Positions 50,175 to 59,676 of a DNA stretch of 60,330 nt are shown piece after piece (position 1 is the stretch's first letter; every line of letters starts with the position of its first letter). The stretch comes from a virus. The position numbers and the translations under genes are program-made. The DNA is taken from positions 1 to 60,330 of the IMG/VR virus record IMGVR_UViG_3300025120_000051. The stretch is one strand, 5' to 3'. Under the pieces are notes generated by a model. That model saw only the letters and a list, made by a program, of their open reading frames with translations. It was not told the DNA's origin and did no database searches.

Positions 50175-50201
50175 AGTGGTCACCCCATAGAGATGACCAC
50201 T
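50175..50201 (-). terminator. Intergenic hairpin, possible weak terminator
   Basis: AGTGGTCA and TGACCACT form a perfect 8-bp stem with an 11-base loop between two leftward structural genes. The sequence after it in the leftward sense is AT-rich but has no clean U-run, so it may attenuate or mark an RNA processing site. Confidence 0.5.
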
Positions 50202-50213
50202 CTACAAAATGAT

Positions 50214-50975
50214 TTATTTTAGTTTTTTCTCTATTGAGTTTAAGACTTTTAAACCTTCATCTGTTTTAAACCAAGCAGCTAAAGCAGTGTATGGATGTTC
50301 GTCAAAAGGAACTTCAAATAGTTTTCTTTTTTCTTTACCAGCCATAAACGTTCTATTGTCTTCTGACAGTATTAAAATACCGTTTTCAACAGCTTTTATA
50401 CCTAAGTTTCTTAAATGTACGTTTTCGTCTTTAGTTAACTCTAAGAATAAAACAGGGTTTTCCCTTGCAAATATCAAAGTGTCTCTTCTAAGCTCCTTAG
50501 ATTTCATCTTACTAACCTTAGAACCGATCTCTGCGCGCATAATTGCTTCCATATCATCTACTGACATTTCAGCTGCCGCGTTTAATGCATCTATTTCTAA
50601 CTCAAAAATATTTAAGTCAGCTTCAGCGTCTACTTCGTTATCTACTTCTCTAAAAGTTTTATTTATATCTGGGTGGTACATAGATAAAAATTTTTGTAAA
50701 GTTGTATCTTTTTTCTCAACAAACAAAAATCCATCTCTAAATATAATATGCCCAGGTCTTGTTTTACCTTTCCAGTCTTCGACAAAAGGAGTGTTTTGAT
50801 TAATAGCGTAAGCTATTTCTCTTTGATAACCTTTTTCTTCATCAAAATAGTAAAGGTTTTTTCTTTTCATTATTCTAACTACAGGTCTTGAATCACCTAT
50901 TAGCTCGTATAATCTATCTTTTATCTCCCACTTTGGAGAAACAGGCTTAGCAGCCTTTTCTTTTTTATTTTCCAT
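50214..50975 (-). CDS. Structural-module protein, 253 residues
   Basis: Begins MENKKEKAAKPVSPKWEIKD. An N-terminal part with RPVVRIMKRKNLYYFDEEKG.. resembles a small beta domain; the rest is helical and charged. It follows the capsid gene and is separated from it by a strong hairpin. Possibly a head-completion or assembly protein; not recognised. Confidence 0.65.
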   Translation of the reverse strand: MENKKEKAAKPVSPKWEIKDRLYELIGDSRPVVRIMKRKNLYYFDEEKGYQREIAYAINQNTPFVEDWKGKTRPGHIIFRDGFLFVEKKDTTLQKFLSMYHPDINKTFREVDNEVDAEADLNIFELEIDALNAAAEMSVDDMEAIMRAEIGSKVSKMKSKELRRDTLIFARENPVLFLELTKDENVHLRNLGIKAVENGILILSEDNRTFMAGKEKRKLFEVPFDEHPYTALAAWFKTDEGLKVLNSIEKKLK

Positions 50976-51011
50976 AATATAATATAATTAAATAGTTAAT
51001 AAGAGTAATAA

Positions 51012-51038
51012 TTACCCCCGTATAAAATACGAGGGTAA
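51012..51038 (-). terminator. Hairpin terminator after the capsid gene
   Basis: TTACCCCCGTAT-AAA-ATACGAGGGTAA is a 12-bp stem with one mismatch, 20 bases after the capsid stop. In the leftward sense it is followed by an AT-rich tail (TTATTACTCTTATT). It likely raises capsid mRNA relative to downstream genes by partial termination. Confidence 0.7.
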
Positions 51039-51057
51039 AAATTACAATAATAATTGA

Positions 51058-52509
51058 TTATCTGAATAACACGAAGTTGTTTGCTCCTTGAGTAACAATA
51101 CATCTTTCAGATAGATAGTGAACTTTCATAGCATCAAGATCAGATGTCGCAGCACCTACAGATCCAGTTGTCCATTTTTTAAGTTTTCTATCATCAGCTT
51201 GAGACGCTCTGTATCTTACGTGTAAGAAAGGACGTCTGATGTTTTTACCCATGTTTTCATCGTAAACAGTTGTAGTCCCAGCAGGTACCATAACTCCTTC
51301 GATTTTTCCAGCAGTAGCTCCATCATTCACTAAGAATCTAGTTGACTTGTTATTTAAGTATTTCCAGTCAGTTTTGTAGAAATCATAAGATGCTCTTCTA
51401 AAACCGTTGAAACCTAAATTAAGCGCCATATCCTCAGAGTTGTTAAACACACCGTAGTTAACACCACCAGCATAGTGTGAATTTACACCAGCTAATAAAT
51501 CATCTACAGCTAAAGCAGCTTCTCTGTTTAAGAACATCATGTTCTCAGAGATACCACCTTGCTTATCTAACTCTTGTAAAAGAATATCAAAATCTTCAAG
51601 ATCATCGTTAGCACCAGACCCAGAATAGTCAAACATACCAGCACTTGCAACAAGGCCTCTGTTTTCTAATGCAGCAAATAAACCTTCAGAACCAGTACCA
51701 GTGATACCAGCACCTACTACGTTTTCAGCTTCCATCATTGACATCTCTAAGTAATCATCAAATCTTTTTTCTGTATCACCTGAAGACTTTAGGTACCATA
51801 AGTAACCTGATTGTCCAGCTTCACCAGAAACTTCAACCCAACCAATCGCAGCCGCGTCAGATCCATTGATCATAAACTCGTCTTTGATTATCATTGGTTT
51901 GTTTTGAAAAGACTTGAATTCAGCTTCAACTCCACCACCAAGACCTAAAGTCCCTTTTTTGAAATCAGAACCGTATACAAAGAATCTAATAACTAAACCT
52001 GATGTACCAGACAATGAAGCGTGGTCAACGAAGTTATCATATCCGTAAGGCTTGATTGTACAAGTAGCTCCATCAGTTGCAGCTACTGTAACTTGTCCTT
52101 TAAGAACAACTACATTAGAAGACTGAGTAACTTGACATACAACCGTTTGTCCAACTCTTACAGACATTGCGATACTAGAACCAGCCTCGTTATCAATATC
52201 TTTAGGAGCTGTTACAGCACCTGTAGTTGGGTTAATTGTAGCTTTGTAAGCTAAGTGTAATCTACCTTGCTCAGACCAAATAACTTGATCAGAAGACATA
52301 GGCATTTCTGCACCGACCATTCCTAAAAATCCACTGATAGATCTGTCTCCATATCTTTCAATTTCTGATTCGTAAAGGTCTGGCAGGTATTGTTGAGCCC
52401 ATCCGCTATTACGGATGTCTAAGTAAGCACTTTCCAGTGTTACTTTGCTCTGAGCAGGAGTAACTAATCCGTTACCTAACGTGCTCGATGTAAAATTTAC
52501 ATTTGCCAT
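51058..52509 (-). CDS. Major capsid protein
   Basis: 483 residues. MANVNFTSSTLGNGLVTPAQ at the N-terminus, an E-loop-like region (SDQVIWSEQGRLHLAYKAT), a long middle with Gly/Ser/Ala-rich beta parts, LEDFDILLQELDKQGGISEN (spine-helix-like), and VHYLSERCIVTQGANNFVLF at the end. It follows scaffold and portal and is framed by its own hairpin, as expected of a highly expressed capsid gene. HK97-type fold is inferred from the phage group; the sequence itself does not prove it. Confidence 0.88.
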   Translation of the reverse strand: MANVNFTSSTLGNGLVTPAQSKVTLESAYLDIRNSGWAQQYLPDLYESEIERYGDRSISGFLGMVGAEMPMSSDQVIWSEQGRLHLAYKATINPTTGAVTAPKDIDNEAGSSIAMSVRVGQTVVCQVTQSSNVVVLKGQVTVAATDGATCTIKPYGYDNFVDHASLSGTSGLVIRFFVYGSDFKKGTLGLGGGVEAEFKSFQNKPMIIKDEFMINGSDAAAIGWVEVSGEAGQSGYLWYLKSSGDTEKRFDDYLEMSMMEAENVVGAGITGTGSEGLFAALENRGLVASAGMFDYSGSGANDDLEDFDILLQELDKQGGISENMMFLNREAALAVDDLLAGVNSHYAGGVNYGVFNNSEDMALNLGFNGFRRASYDFYKTDWKYLNNKSTRFLVNDGATAGKIEGVMVPAGTTTVYDENMGKNIRRPFLHVRYRASQADDRKLKKWTTGSVGAATSDLDAMKVHYLSERCIVTQGANNFVLFR

Positions 52510-52530
52510 TTTTAATTAATTTTAAGTTTG

Positions 52531-53694
52531 TTAATAATTTTTAAGTTTAAATTTAAGCTTAGAACTATCGTCACCGCTAATTGCTTTTACTTTTATACCA
52601 CCAAGGTCTACAGTACCATTATCTGTTTTTCTAGCATCCATGTTTATATTTTTGGCTTGACTAGTTAAATTTTTAATACCATCTGCTTTACCTTGCTCAT
52701 AAAAATGATTAGCAATAGCGTCTGCGTTCTTACCTGCAAACAAAGTTTTGTGGTAATCTTTAGCATTTTTTAATTGATAGTTATCATCTATATAAGGTTT
52801 TAACCATGAACTAAATTCACTCTGATCACTTCTAACTGCTTGCATGTCTTTAACATTGTAGCGATATTTCTTGTCTCCAACTTGAAAATCAAAACCTTTG
52901 AAATTTTCGTTAAATACTTTATCAGTTTCGTTGTTAAATACTGTTTTAGCTTGTTGCTGTAGTTCTTTTGCCTGTTCCTGCTCTTTATTATACCTGTCGA
53001 AAAAATCAATAGCTTTTTGTTGTTGTGGAGGTAACTTAGAACCTAACTTAAGCTCTTCGTAATATTTCCCCTTCAAACCTTCTAAATGCTGTTTTGCTTC
53101 AGCGACAGCTTCCTTGTAAGCAAGCTTTTTGCGTTTCACGTCTTTTTCACCATCTTCATCTTCATCATAAGAAAAAGAATCTTCTATTAAAAAATCTAAT
53201 TCTTCTTGATTTAAATGTGGTTTAGTTTTTTGATAGTACTCTTTTAATAAGGTACTATCTTCCAAACTAGAATAATCCGTATTGAGCTTGACGTAATCCT
53301 CAACCGTTCCACCAGTCTCATTCATAAACTCCACGAGTTTTTCAATATTTTCTGGTAGTTCCATTCCTGGAGTTTGTTCTTTTAATTCAGTTTCCTTGCT
53401 TACCTCTTCCTTTGCTTCTTTTGCAGGTTCAGGTTTTTCGTTTGTTACATCTTCAAGGATTACTTCTTCTTTTTCTTCTTTTTGCTTTTCTTCACTTTTT
53501 TCGTTGGAGCTGACTTCTTCCCGTATGCCATTTTCTTCGTTTTTAATGTTAGACAAATTTACTTTGTAATCACCATCTTCGTTTTTTGGTGTTTTAGGTT
53601 TTTCTTCTTTTTTAGGTTCCTCAACCTTCTCTACAGTTTGTTCAACTGTATCTTGTGTAGTTTCTTCAACTACGTTTTCATTTTTTTCTTCCAT
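52531..53694 (-). CDS. Scaffold protein
   Basis: 387 residues. The N-terminal ~110 residues are extremely Glu/Lys-rich and disordered (EEKNENVVEETTQDTVEQT.. , KEEKPKTPKNEDGDYK). The middle and C-terminus are helical (EQEQAKELQQQAKTVFNNET). High charge, helices and the position between portal and capsid genes fit a capsid-assembly scaffold. No protease domain is seen. Confidence 0.82.
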   Translation of the reverse strand: MEEKNENVVEETTQDTVEQTVEKVEEPKKEEKPKTPKNEDGDYKVNLSNIKNEENGIREEVSSNEKSEEKQKEEKEEVILEDVTNEKPEPAKEAKEEVSKETELKEQTPGMELPENIEKLVEFMNETGGTVEDYVKLNTDYSSLEDSTLLKEYYQKTKPHLNQEELDFLIEDSFSYDEDEDGEKDVKRKKLAYKEAVAEAKQHLEGLKGKYYEELKLGSKLPPQQQKAIDFFDRYNKEQEQAKELQQQAKTVFNNETDKVFNENFKGFDFQVGDKKYRYNVKDMQAVRSDQSEFSSWLKPYIDDNYQLKNAKDYHKTLFAGKNADAIANHFYEQGKADGIKNLTSQAKNINMDARKTDNGTVDLGGIKVKAISGDDSSKLKFKLKNY

Positions 53695-53720
53695 AATATA
53701 ATATAATTAAATAATTGTTG

Positions 53721-56132
53721 TTATCTAGGATCAAACTGTTCTAAACCAAAACCGTCTAGGTTATCAAAACCTTTAGATTCAAAATTCTTAGGACCAGTAT
53801 TTCCTTTTCTTTGTTCAATCAACTCGCTTTGTTGAGTTGCTTGCATTTTTGTTCTATCATCTTTACGATCTTCTTTTCCACTATCTTTATCTTTAATCAC
53901 CTGCAACTCTTGTTGTTTTAACTGCATGTTTAGATTAAATTCAAATTCCATCAACTCTTTTTTAATAGCTGCTTCTCTTTCCATTTTTGAAACATCAAAT
54001 TGGCTTTGAGCTTGTGCAACTTGTATTTTAGTTTGAGCAAGCGCCTGGTGCTTTTGCATGTCAGCAGCCGCGGCAGCCTCTGCTGATTTAGCATTAGACT
54101 GTGTTTGAGCCTCTATATTTTGAAGCTGTATAGATCTATCTTTTTCTTCTTTTTTACGTCTACGTATTTTTAAAAGCTGATTTGCTAGTTTTAAATTTTT
54201 AACTTCACGTATATCAATAGCGTCTTCTAAGTTTATTCTTTCTTTTTGAAGAGCCATTTGAATATTATTTTCTAATAAAGCTTTTTCTTCATCGTCAGGT
54301 TGTAACGTTAAGTGAATACCAAAATCGTGTAAGTGTAAATCACTAACTTCTGTTAAAGTAGCAACATTAAACTTACCTAGCGTGTTTAAAAATTGCTCCT
54401 TAGTATTAGAGTACTCTAAAACGTCTGATATTCTAAGAGAAATACATTCAGCTGTTTTAAGTGTTAAATATAAACCACCTTGTAGTATATGTCTTGTGGC
54501 TGTGTTTGAGTTAGCGGCAGCAAGTTTTTGAACACCAACTAGAGCGTTTTTATCAGGAAGAGCGCCATCTCTAGCTTCGTTTAAACCAGTCACATCACGA
54601 AGCATCTGCATGTAATAATTATAAGTTTGTATTAAACTAGCTATTTTTTGATTACCACCGCTAGATTTTAACTCTTGAATAGGTACTCTACCTTGATTAT
54701 AATCACCATCTTGAGTCATTGACCTTCCTATCACAGAACCAGTTTGAAAGTACATATTCAAAGCTTCTTGTGGATTATAATTTGTTCCATTGCCTAAATC
54801 TATTTCAGCTATTCCATCAGCATCCATGTATACACCATCTGGTACAACTCTTGATAAAACTTGTTGTAATTTTAAATGAGTTAACTGAATCATATCTGCA
54901 AAACTTGTCATTCTACCTACTAAAGACTCAGGTCTACCTTGATAAATTCTAGGAGCAACAATTTGGTACGACATGTGACACTTAGTGAGATCTGCTTTAG
55001 GTCTAGACATGTTTTCAGCTAGCTTCCAGTCTAGCATTTTTTCAAACCCAACTATTTTAGTTCCACAATATATAACTTCTATCGATCTAGCTAGTTTCTT
55101 AAACCTTGATCTATCATCTTTTGGAGGATTAAACGTATCGTCTTTTTGCAAGGCTTTGTCGTTACCACTAGCGCCTTGTTTAACTTTATAGACTTGATTT
55201 TTATAAGTCTTGTACTCAAAGTTTAATATATGAACAAAGTTATCGCCTGTTTTTTGCGCTTTGTAAAAATCACTTGAAGCATTATTATTTTCTATTTCAT
55301 TAATATCTTCGTCGGTTAAATCAGGAAATCTTTTCTTTAATTCAGATACAGACACTTTTTCAACCTCACCAACGTAGTATAAGTCGTCAAAATAAGGTGA
55401 ATCCGTGTAGGAGTGAACTATATCAACAGGGTCTACGTATTTAATATTAATACCATCAGATATATTAAAAAAGTTTTTAACACAACCAACACCTAGTACT
55501 GTTATATCATAATCAACTCTTTTCTTTAAAAGATCATAATCATTAATAGCAAAAACATTAGCTATAGCTTCTTCAGAAGCTATTTCAATACTCTGCTTAT
55601 AATCTAACTGCATGTGCAAAGAAAGCTCTTCATTTGTTTCAGGTAAAGCTCCTGATGGTATGTTTGATTTAAATAAAGAAACTTTGTTAGTAGCTTCAAC
55701 ATGGTTATAAAAATCTTTATTACCCATATCTTCAACGATATCCTCTATGTATCTAGTTCTTTCAGCGGCAGCTACAGAGTCTTGAGAGTAAGCCTTAAGC
55801 TCATATGTTCTGTCTTGTATACCATTCACAACAATATCTACAAATTTAGGTATAATAGGTACTGGCTTCCAGTCTAAATTAAGATAAGACAAATCACCGT
55901 TAATAGATAATTCATCTTTGTATTTTTGAACAGACTGTTCGCCTCTAGCGTATAATCTTAAATCGTTGTATCTTTTCTTAGAATGCAAATGTTTATTACC
56001 ACCTCCATCTTTTTGAAACCACTCATGCTCTATAGATCTTGCAACTTGCAAGCCATATTCTAAACCTTCCTTCTCAACGTCTGAGACAGAGTGACTAGGA
56101 AAGCTAGATTTTTTTTGTGTAGTTATTGCCAT
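53721..56132 (-). CDS. Portal protein
   Basis: 803 residues. The N-terminus (HLHSKKRYNDLRLYARGEQS) and NLDWKPVPIIPKFVDIVVNG are familiar from portals of large podoviruses. RLTSFADMIQLTHLKLQQVL-type helices, TGLNEARDG and a long C-terminal coiled coil rich in Gln/Ala/Lys (about residues 650-780) follow. It forms the 12-mer DNA entry ring and binds terminase. It starts one base from the terminase stop. Confidence 0.9.
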   Translation of the reverse strand: MAITTQKKSSFPSHSVSDVEKEGLEYGLQVARSIEHEWFQKDGGGNKHLHSKKRYNDLRLYARGEQSVQKYKDELSINGDLSYLNLDWKPVPIIPKFVDIVVNGIQDRTYELKAYSQDSVAAAERTRYIEDIVEDMGNKDFYNHVEATNKVSLFKSNIPSGALPETNEELSLHMQLDYKQSIEIASEEAIANVFAINDYDLLKKRVDYDITVLGVGCVKNFFNISDGINIKYVDPVDIVHSYTDSPYFDDLYYVGEVEKVSVSELKKRFPDLTDEDINEIENNNASSDFYKAQKTGDNFVHILNFEYKTYKNQVYKVKQGASGNDKALQKDDTFNPPKDDRSRFKKLARSIEVIYCGTKIVGFEKMLDWKLAENMSRPKADLTKCHMSYQIVAPRIYQGRPESLVGRMTSFADMIQLTHLKLQQVLSRVVPDGVYMDADGIAEIDLGNGTNYNPQEALNMYFQTGSVIGRSMTQDGDYNQGRVPIQELKSSGGNQKIASLIQTYNYYMQMLRDVTGLNEARDGALPDKNALVGVQKLAAANSNTATRHILQGGLYLTLKTAECISLRISDVLEYSNTKEQFLNTLGKFNVATLTEVSDLHLHDFGIHLTLQPDDEEKALLENNIQMALQKERINLEDAIDIREVKNLKLANQLLKIRRRKKEEKDRSIQLQNIEAQTQSNAKSAEAAAAADMQKHQALAQTKIQVAQAQSQFDVSKMEREAAIKKELMEFEFNLNMQLKQQELQVIKDKDSGKEDRKDDRTKMQATQQSELIEQRKGNTGPKNFESKGFDNLDGFGLEQFDPR

Positions 56133-58349
56133 TTATTTGTTTATTATTTTTGACGTTTCTCCTTTATTACTATACTTAGATAAACCAAAGGATATTTTTA
56201 TACTTTTTTTATCAGCAACAGGTTTATACAAGTTTCTATTACAAGCCATTATAGCAAGCCCAGAACTAATCGTTGCATCAAATTTTGTTCTATTATTTAT
56301 ATCAAAGCCAGACCAATCTGCTAGTGTTCTGTTAAAATACATGTCACCATAAGTGTTGTCTTCTTTTAAACCTACGTATTTTTGTATGTAAGTTTCTATA
56401 GCTGCGGCGTGTGCTTGCCTTATATCTTCACTAGAATTAGGTATTCCACCTATTTCCTTTTCAGCTGTTGATAATTTATTCCAAATTTTATCAGGTCTAT
56501 TCATACTAAAACCTCTGTAACCTCTTCTTTTAAAATAATATAGTAGTCTTGGTTTGTTGTTTTCACACAATAAAGGCATGCCATAAAAAACACAAGCCAT
56601 TAAAACATCTTCAAAAAACATTTCTGCCGTCTGTGGTCTAGCTACATATTCTAAGAAAAACTGGTTTGGTGGAACATTTTCCATACTAAACTTAGTTAAT
56701 CCATGTAAAGCTCCATTAGAACCCTTACCATCTACTGTTCCTGATATATCATAACTATCACATCCTAAAGCTCCAACATGCTCGTTTCCAGGATATTTTT
56801 TGCCATTGCGAGTGATTACGTTGTTTTGCATATTCCCATCTGGAATCCAGCTAACGTAAAACCTACCACTTGAATTAGGGTTAAAAACAACTCTAGTGTC
56901 TTTAATTCCATTAACCCACTGAAAACTACCCTGCGTAACTAAGTGTGACTTAGTAGTATCGTTTATATAATCTATTTGCTCGTATATTTTAACTAAATTA
57001 AATATACTATTTTTTGTCTCATCTCTAAAAGCATGATCTTCACTTCTAGGAAATTGTCTATAAAATTCATTTAAAGCGTCTTGATCGTTTTTTAAACCAT
57101 CAACTTCATTCTGCCAGTGATCTATTACACCTACATCTATTAACTCTCTGTCTGGTCCAAAGACATCATTGTTTGGATTATTAAATACTGGAAGTCCGTA
57201 CTCATCAATAAACCCTTCGTAGTTCCACTCCATTGGGACAAAAAGAGAATATAATCCAGACTTTGTTTGTCCATTTGCATTTCGTTTTGTAACATCTGAG
57301 CTATCATATAATTTCTTAAAATTATCTCCTCCTTTGTCTAAAGCATTTGATGTTGAACCCATCATACACTTACCTATAATCCTAGCACCTAGTCTAAGGG
57401 TGGTTTTCGTAACACGCCAGTTGTTGAGGATGTTGTTCGGGCGTTCCCATTTCCCACTCTCATCGTGGACGAGGAGTTTGAGTTTCTCCCCATCGTAGGA
57501 GTTATCACCGGTGTTCTTCCAATCGATCGTGGTGTCAAGACCCTGTAGGGCTTCGGGTTTGTCGGAACTGACAATACTCCGTCTTGTGAGCTTGGACGCG
57601 GGGACACGGAAGGCAAGCTCGGTCTTTGGACGGTCCATTCCGTCCTGGATAGGTTTGAAAAAGAATGGGTAATTAACGGATATCGGTACCACTTTATCTG
57701 TGAACATCTTTTTCGCATCGGGTCCAGACTTAGATAAAATACCATATCTGGAGTCGCTAGATATGGTTGCCAAGTTAACCACCTCTCCTGATGCCATAAA
57801 GGAAAAGCCTGATCGACGATTCTTAAGGTAGCACAGTCCGTACGATCGTACATCGGCCTTGCAAGCTTCCCAGAATATATAGAATAATCTATTTGCTTCC
57901 CGAAAGTCTGGTTTCCCGACGTCAATCTTAGACCACTGCAAGTACATATAGTGAGTGCCAGTAATATAAGTAGACTTACTTTTGTTAAAGTACCAAAAAC
58001 CTTCTTCTCTTTTTTTAAATTCATCTTCTATGTAGTCTATATATTTCTTTTTGAAGTTTTCAGGATAGCTTTTCCAGTCAAAAATAGTTTTAATTCTATC
58101 TAACTCTTTAGGGTATTCTGTTACTTCCCACTTATTTTCTTTAAACTTATGAACAAGTTTAGGTTGTTTTGGTAAAGCTATTTTAAGATTTTGAATATCG
58201 TATATCTCTCCAATTTCACCTGTTTTAGATATAACAACAACATCATGCTCTTTGTTATATCCATACTTCCATTTTTTAGACTTGTTAAGTCTTTTAATGG
58301 TGTTTATATTTATAGGTTCTACAACCTTATATAAGCTCTGCTCGTACAT
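56133..58349 (-). CDS. terL: Terminase large subunit
   Basis: 738 residues. An N-terminal ~120-residue extension is followed by the ATPase: a variant Walker A in CYLKNRRSGFSFMAS, then Walker B LLVHDESGKW. The nuclease half has GCDSYDISG (Asp), then RFYVSW, FFEDVLMACVFY and the late acidic residues near FDINNRTKFDATISS. It cuts and translocates DNA into the prohead. The ATPase-coding part (57400-57960) is markedly richer in G+C than the flanks, so a second, spurious 211-codon frame opens there. Start overlaps the stop of the putative small subunit. Confidence 0.9.
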   Translation of the reverse strand: MYEQSLYKVVEPININTIKRLNKSKKWKYGYNKEHDVVVISKTGEIGEIYDIQNLKIALPKQPKLVHKFKENKWEVTEYPKELDRIKTIFDWKSYPENFKKKYIDYIEDEFKKREEGFWYFNKSKSTYITGTHYMYLQWSKIDVGKPDFREANRLFYIFWEACKADVRSYGLCYLKNRRSGFSFMASGEVVNLATISSDSRYGILSKSGPDAKKMFTDKVVPISVNYPFFFKPIQDGMDRPKTELAFRVPASKLTRRSIVSSDKPEALQGLDTTIDWKNTGDNSYDGEKLKLLVHDESGKWERPNNILNNWRVTKTTLRLGARIIGKCMMGSTSNALDKGGDNFKKLYDSSDVTKRNANGQTKSGLYSLFVPMEWNYEGFIDEYGLPVFNNPNNDVFGPDRELIDVGVIDHWQNEVDGLKNDQDALNEFYRQFPRSEDHAFRDETKNSIFNLVKIYEQIDYINDTTKSHLVTQGSFQWVNGIKDTRVVFNPNSSGRFYVSWIPDGNMQNNVITRNGKKYPGNEHVGALGCDSYDISGTVDGKGSNGALHGLTKFSMENVPPNQFFLEYVARPQTAEMFFEDVLMACVFYGMPLLCENNKPRLLYYFKRRGYRGFSMNRPDKIWNKLSTAEKEIGGIPNSSEDIRQAHAAAIETYIQKYVGLKEDNTYGDMYFNRTLADWSGFDINNRTKFDATISSGLAIMACNRNLYKPVADKKSIKISFGLSKYSNKGETSKIINK
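57400..57960 (-). other. GC-rich patch inside terL
   Basis: 57421-57660 is about half G+C by hand count (roughly 127 of 240) and the patch as a whole is in the upper forties percent, whereas flanking terL sequence is near one third. The protein frame is intact across it. See findings. Confidence 0.8.
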
Positions 58350-58624
58350 TACTTAGATCTTTTCTCAGCAAAACCTGAAAAAGCTTTTTCTTCAACAACC
58401 TTACTAGTTGTACCATCTATCATGTCTTGCTCTTCCTGCAGCCTATTTAATATTTCAAAAGCATCAAATATAGCTAGCTTTTTAGTCGCAGCAGCATTCT
58501 TCAATCTATCTGCTGTTATATCATCACCTGAGTCAACTATCGCTTCTTTAGCTACCTTTATTAACTCTTCAACAGCTTTGTGCCCAGCTAGGATTATATT
58601 CTTTTTCGTTTCCTTTACGTTCAT
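58349..58624 (-). CDS. Putative small terminase subunit
   Basis: 91 residues: MNVKETKKNIILAGHKAVEE then LIKVAKEAIVDSGDDITADR and LKNAAATKKLAIFDAFEILN, an all-helical protein directly upstream of terL and overlapping it. In many podoviruses a short helical protein at this place is the DNA-recognition small subunit. No DNA-binding motif is obvious, so the name rests on context. Confidence 0.5.
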   Translation of the reverse strand: MNVKETKKNIILAGHKAVEELIKVAKEAIVDSGDDITADRLKNAAATKKLAIFDAFEILNRLQEEQDMIDGTTSKVVEEKAFSGFAEKRSK

Positions 58625-59159
58625 ATTTTATTTCTATTAAACTTGATTTAATTTTGTAAAGAAGCTCGCCATCAATAACAAACTCGTGCTCGATATTATT
58701 TCTAAAACCGACAAGTTCATTTTGTTTATAGCCAGCACTACAGTACTTAATAACGCCAACACACGCTTTTTCCGCAGCTATGCTATACACGTTATCACTT
58801 TGTATAGGTTTTATAAAAGAGTAACCATCAACAGCTTTCCATTTGTCAGTATTTTTATATAAAAATATACAATCTAAAGGACAATAAAATAAATCTTCTT
58901 GTATAAAAAACCTACTATTTTTTGCTTTTCCATTGTTATCATAAGAGCTTCTGAATATGTTATGATGTATAACAACTTCATCTCCTACTTTCATACTTGT
59001 GTTACAATGTCTAGGTAAAGCAACTATAATAGCTGTTCTATTTATACTTTTGTGATCTTCTATTCTAGTATTTATGATCAACTCTTCACTGCCTATTTTT
59101 TTAATATTACTATACCTGTTACCAACTGGTTTTATAATAAAATCAAATAACCCTTGCAT
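58569..59159 (-). CDS. GroES-like fold protein, tandem beta-barrel
   Basis: 196 residues. Two successive segments look like GroES barrels: INRTAIIVALPRH..TSMKVGDEVVIHHNIFR, and GVIKYCSAG..ELVGFRNNIEHEFVIDGELLYKIKSS, where VGDEVV and EF.IDGE.LY.IKSS correspond to the GD.V and late strands. It is a plausible chaperonin-cofactor-like or simply barrel-fold structural protein. It overlaps the small-terminase gene by 56 bases, which is unusually long here. Confidence 0.45.
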   Translation of the reverse strand: MQGLFDFIIKPVGNRYSNIKKIGSEELIINTRIEDHKSINRTAIIVALPRHCNTSMKVGDEVVIHHNIFRSSYDNNGKAKNSRFFIQEDLFYCPLDCIFLYKNTDKWKAVDGYSFIKPIQSDNVYSIAAEKACVGVIKYCSAGYKQNELVGFRNNIEHEFVIDGELLYKIKSSLIEIKYERKGNEKEYNPSWAQSC

Positions 59160-59380
59160 TAGTACTCTAAATTATACTCAATTGCAATAGCCATATTTTT
59201 ATTAAAGTCTTTCCAAGGTATAACATTATTACCTTTTTCAATAAATATGCTAAACTTTTTATCTTCCTCAACTATAGCAGTGATGCTATGACCTCCGTAG
59301 ACCTCTTGGCCCACGGAGTAATGCATAGCTTCATTTTTATAATCTTTACCTATACTAATCTTTCTTATCAGCTTCGACAT
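59159..59380 (-). CDS. Conserved phage protein, 73 residues
   Basis: I start at MSKLIRKISIGKDYKN (ATG 59380); a longer frame from 59413 overlaps the upstream gene more. KNEAMHYSVGQEVYGGHSIT then GNNVIPWKDFNKNMAIAIEY is a recognised small marine-phage family (K..AMHY.VGQ.VYG) without known function. Confidence 0.7.
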   Translation of the reverse strand: MSKLIRKISIGKDYKNEAMHYSVGQEVYGGHSITAIVEEDKKFSIFIEKGNNVIPWKDFNKNMAIAIEYNLEY

Positions 59381-59648
59381 CGTCTTCTTCAGGAATTTCA
59401 GTAATAGTACCATCTTGAATATTTATGCTAACCTTTCCGTATTCTTCTTGGAGTTGGTTTTGCATATCTACTAACTCTTTTTGAACTGCACCAAGTTGGT
59501 TAAGCATCTGGAATTTTTGATTTTCTAAGGTTCCAACTTGCAACCTAGCTCTATCAATTAACTGAAGCTTACCTTGTAAGGTTTCTAATTGTTCATCTGT
59601 GATTTTCTCAGCTTTTGGAGCTAAGTCTACTAATTTTTCTTTTGCCAT
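59355..59648 (-). CDS. Coiled-coil protein, 97 residues
   Basis: MAKEKLVDLAPKAEKITDEQ then a heptad-rich helix (LETLQGKLQLIDRARLQVGT, LNQLGAVQKELVDMQNQLQE) and an acidic tail ending EADKKD. Probably an elongated oligomer; a structural or chaperone role is possible. It overlaps the next gene by 26 bases. Confidence 0.65.
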   Translation of the reverse strand: MAKEKLVDLAPKAEKITDEQLETLQGKLQLIDRARLQVGTLENQKFQMLNQLGAVQKELVDMQNQLQEEYGKVSINIQDGTITEIPEEDDVEADKKD

Positions 59649-59676
59649 TTTTTTTATTTATTTAATTAAACTTAAT

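Noticed and set aside
50209-50799. 196-codon rightward frame opposite a structural gene
   Set aside because: Antisense shadow: Ser/Phe/Leu-rich, no leader, and the opposite strand is in a continuous late gene order.
57389-58024. 211-codon leftward frame inside terL
   Set aside because: It is out of phase with the terminase frame, which keeps its motifs throughout; the extra frame is open only because this patch is GC-rich and lacks stop codons.
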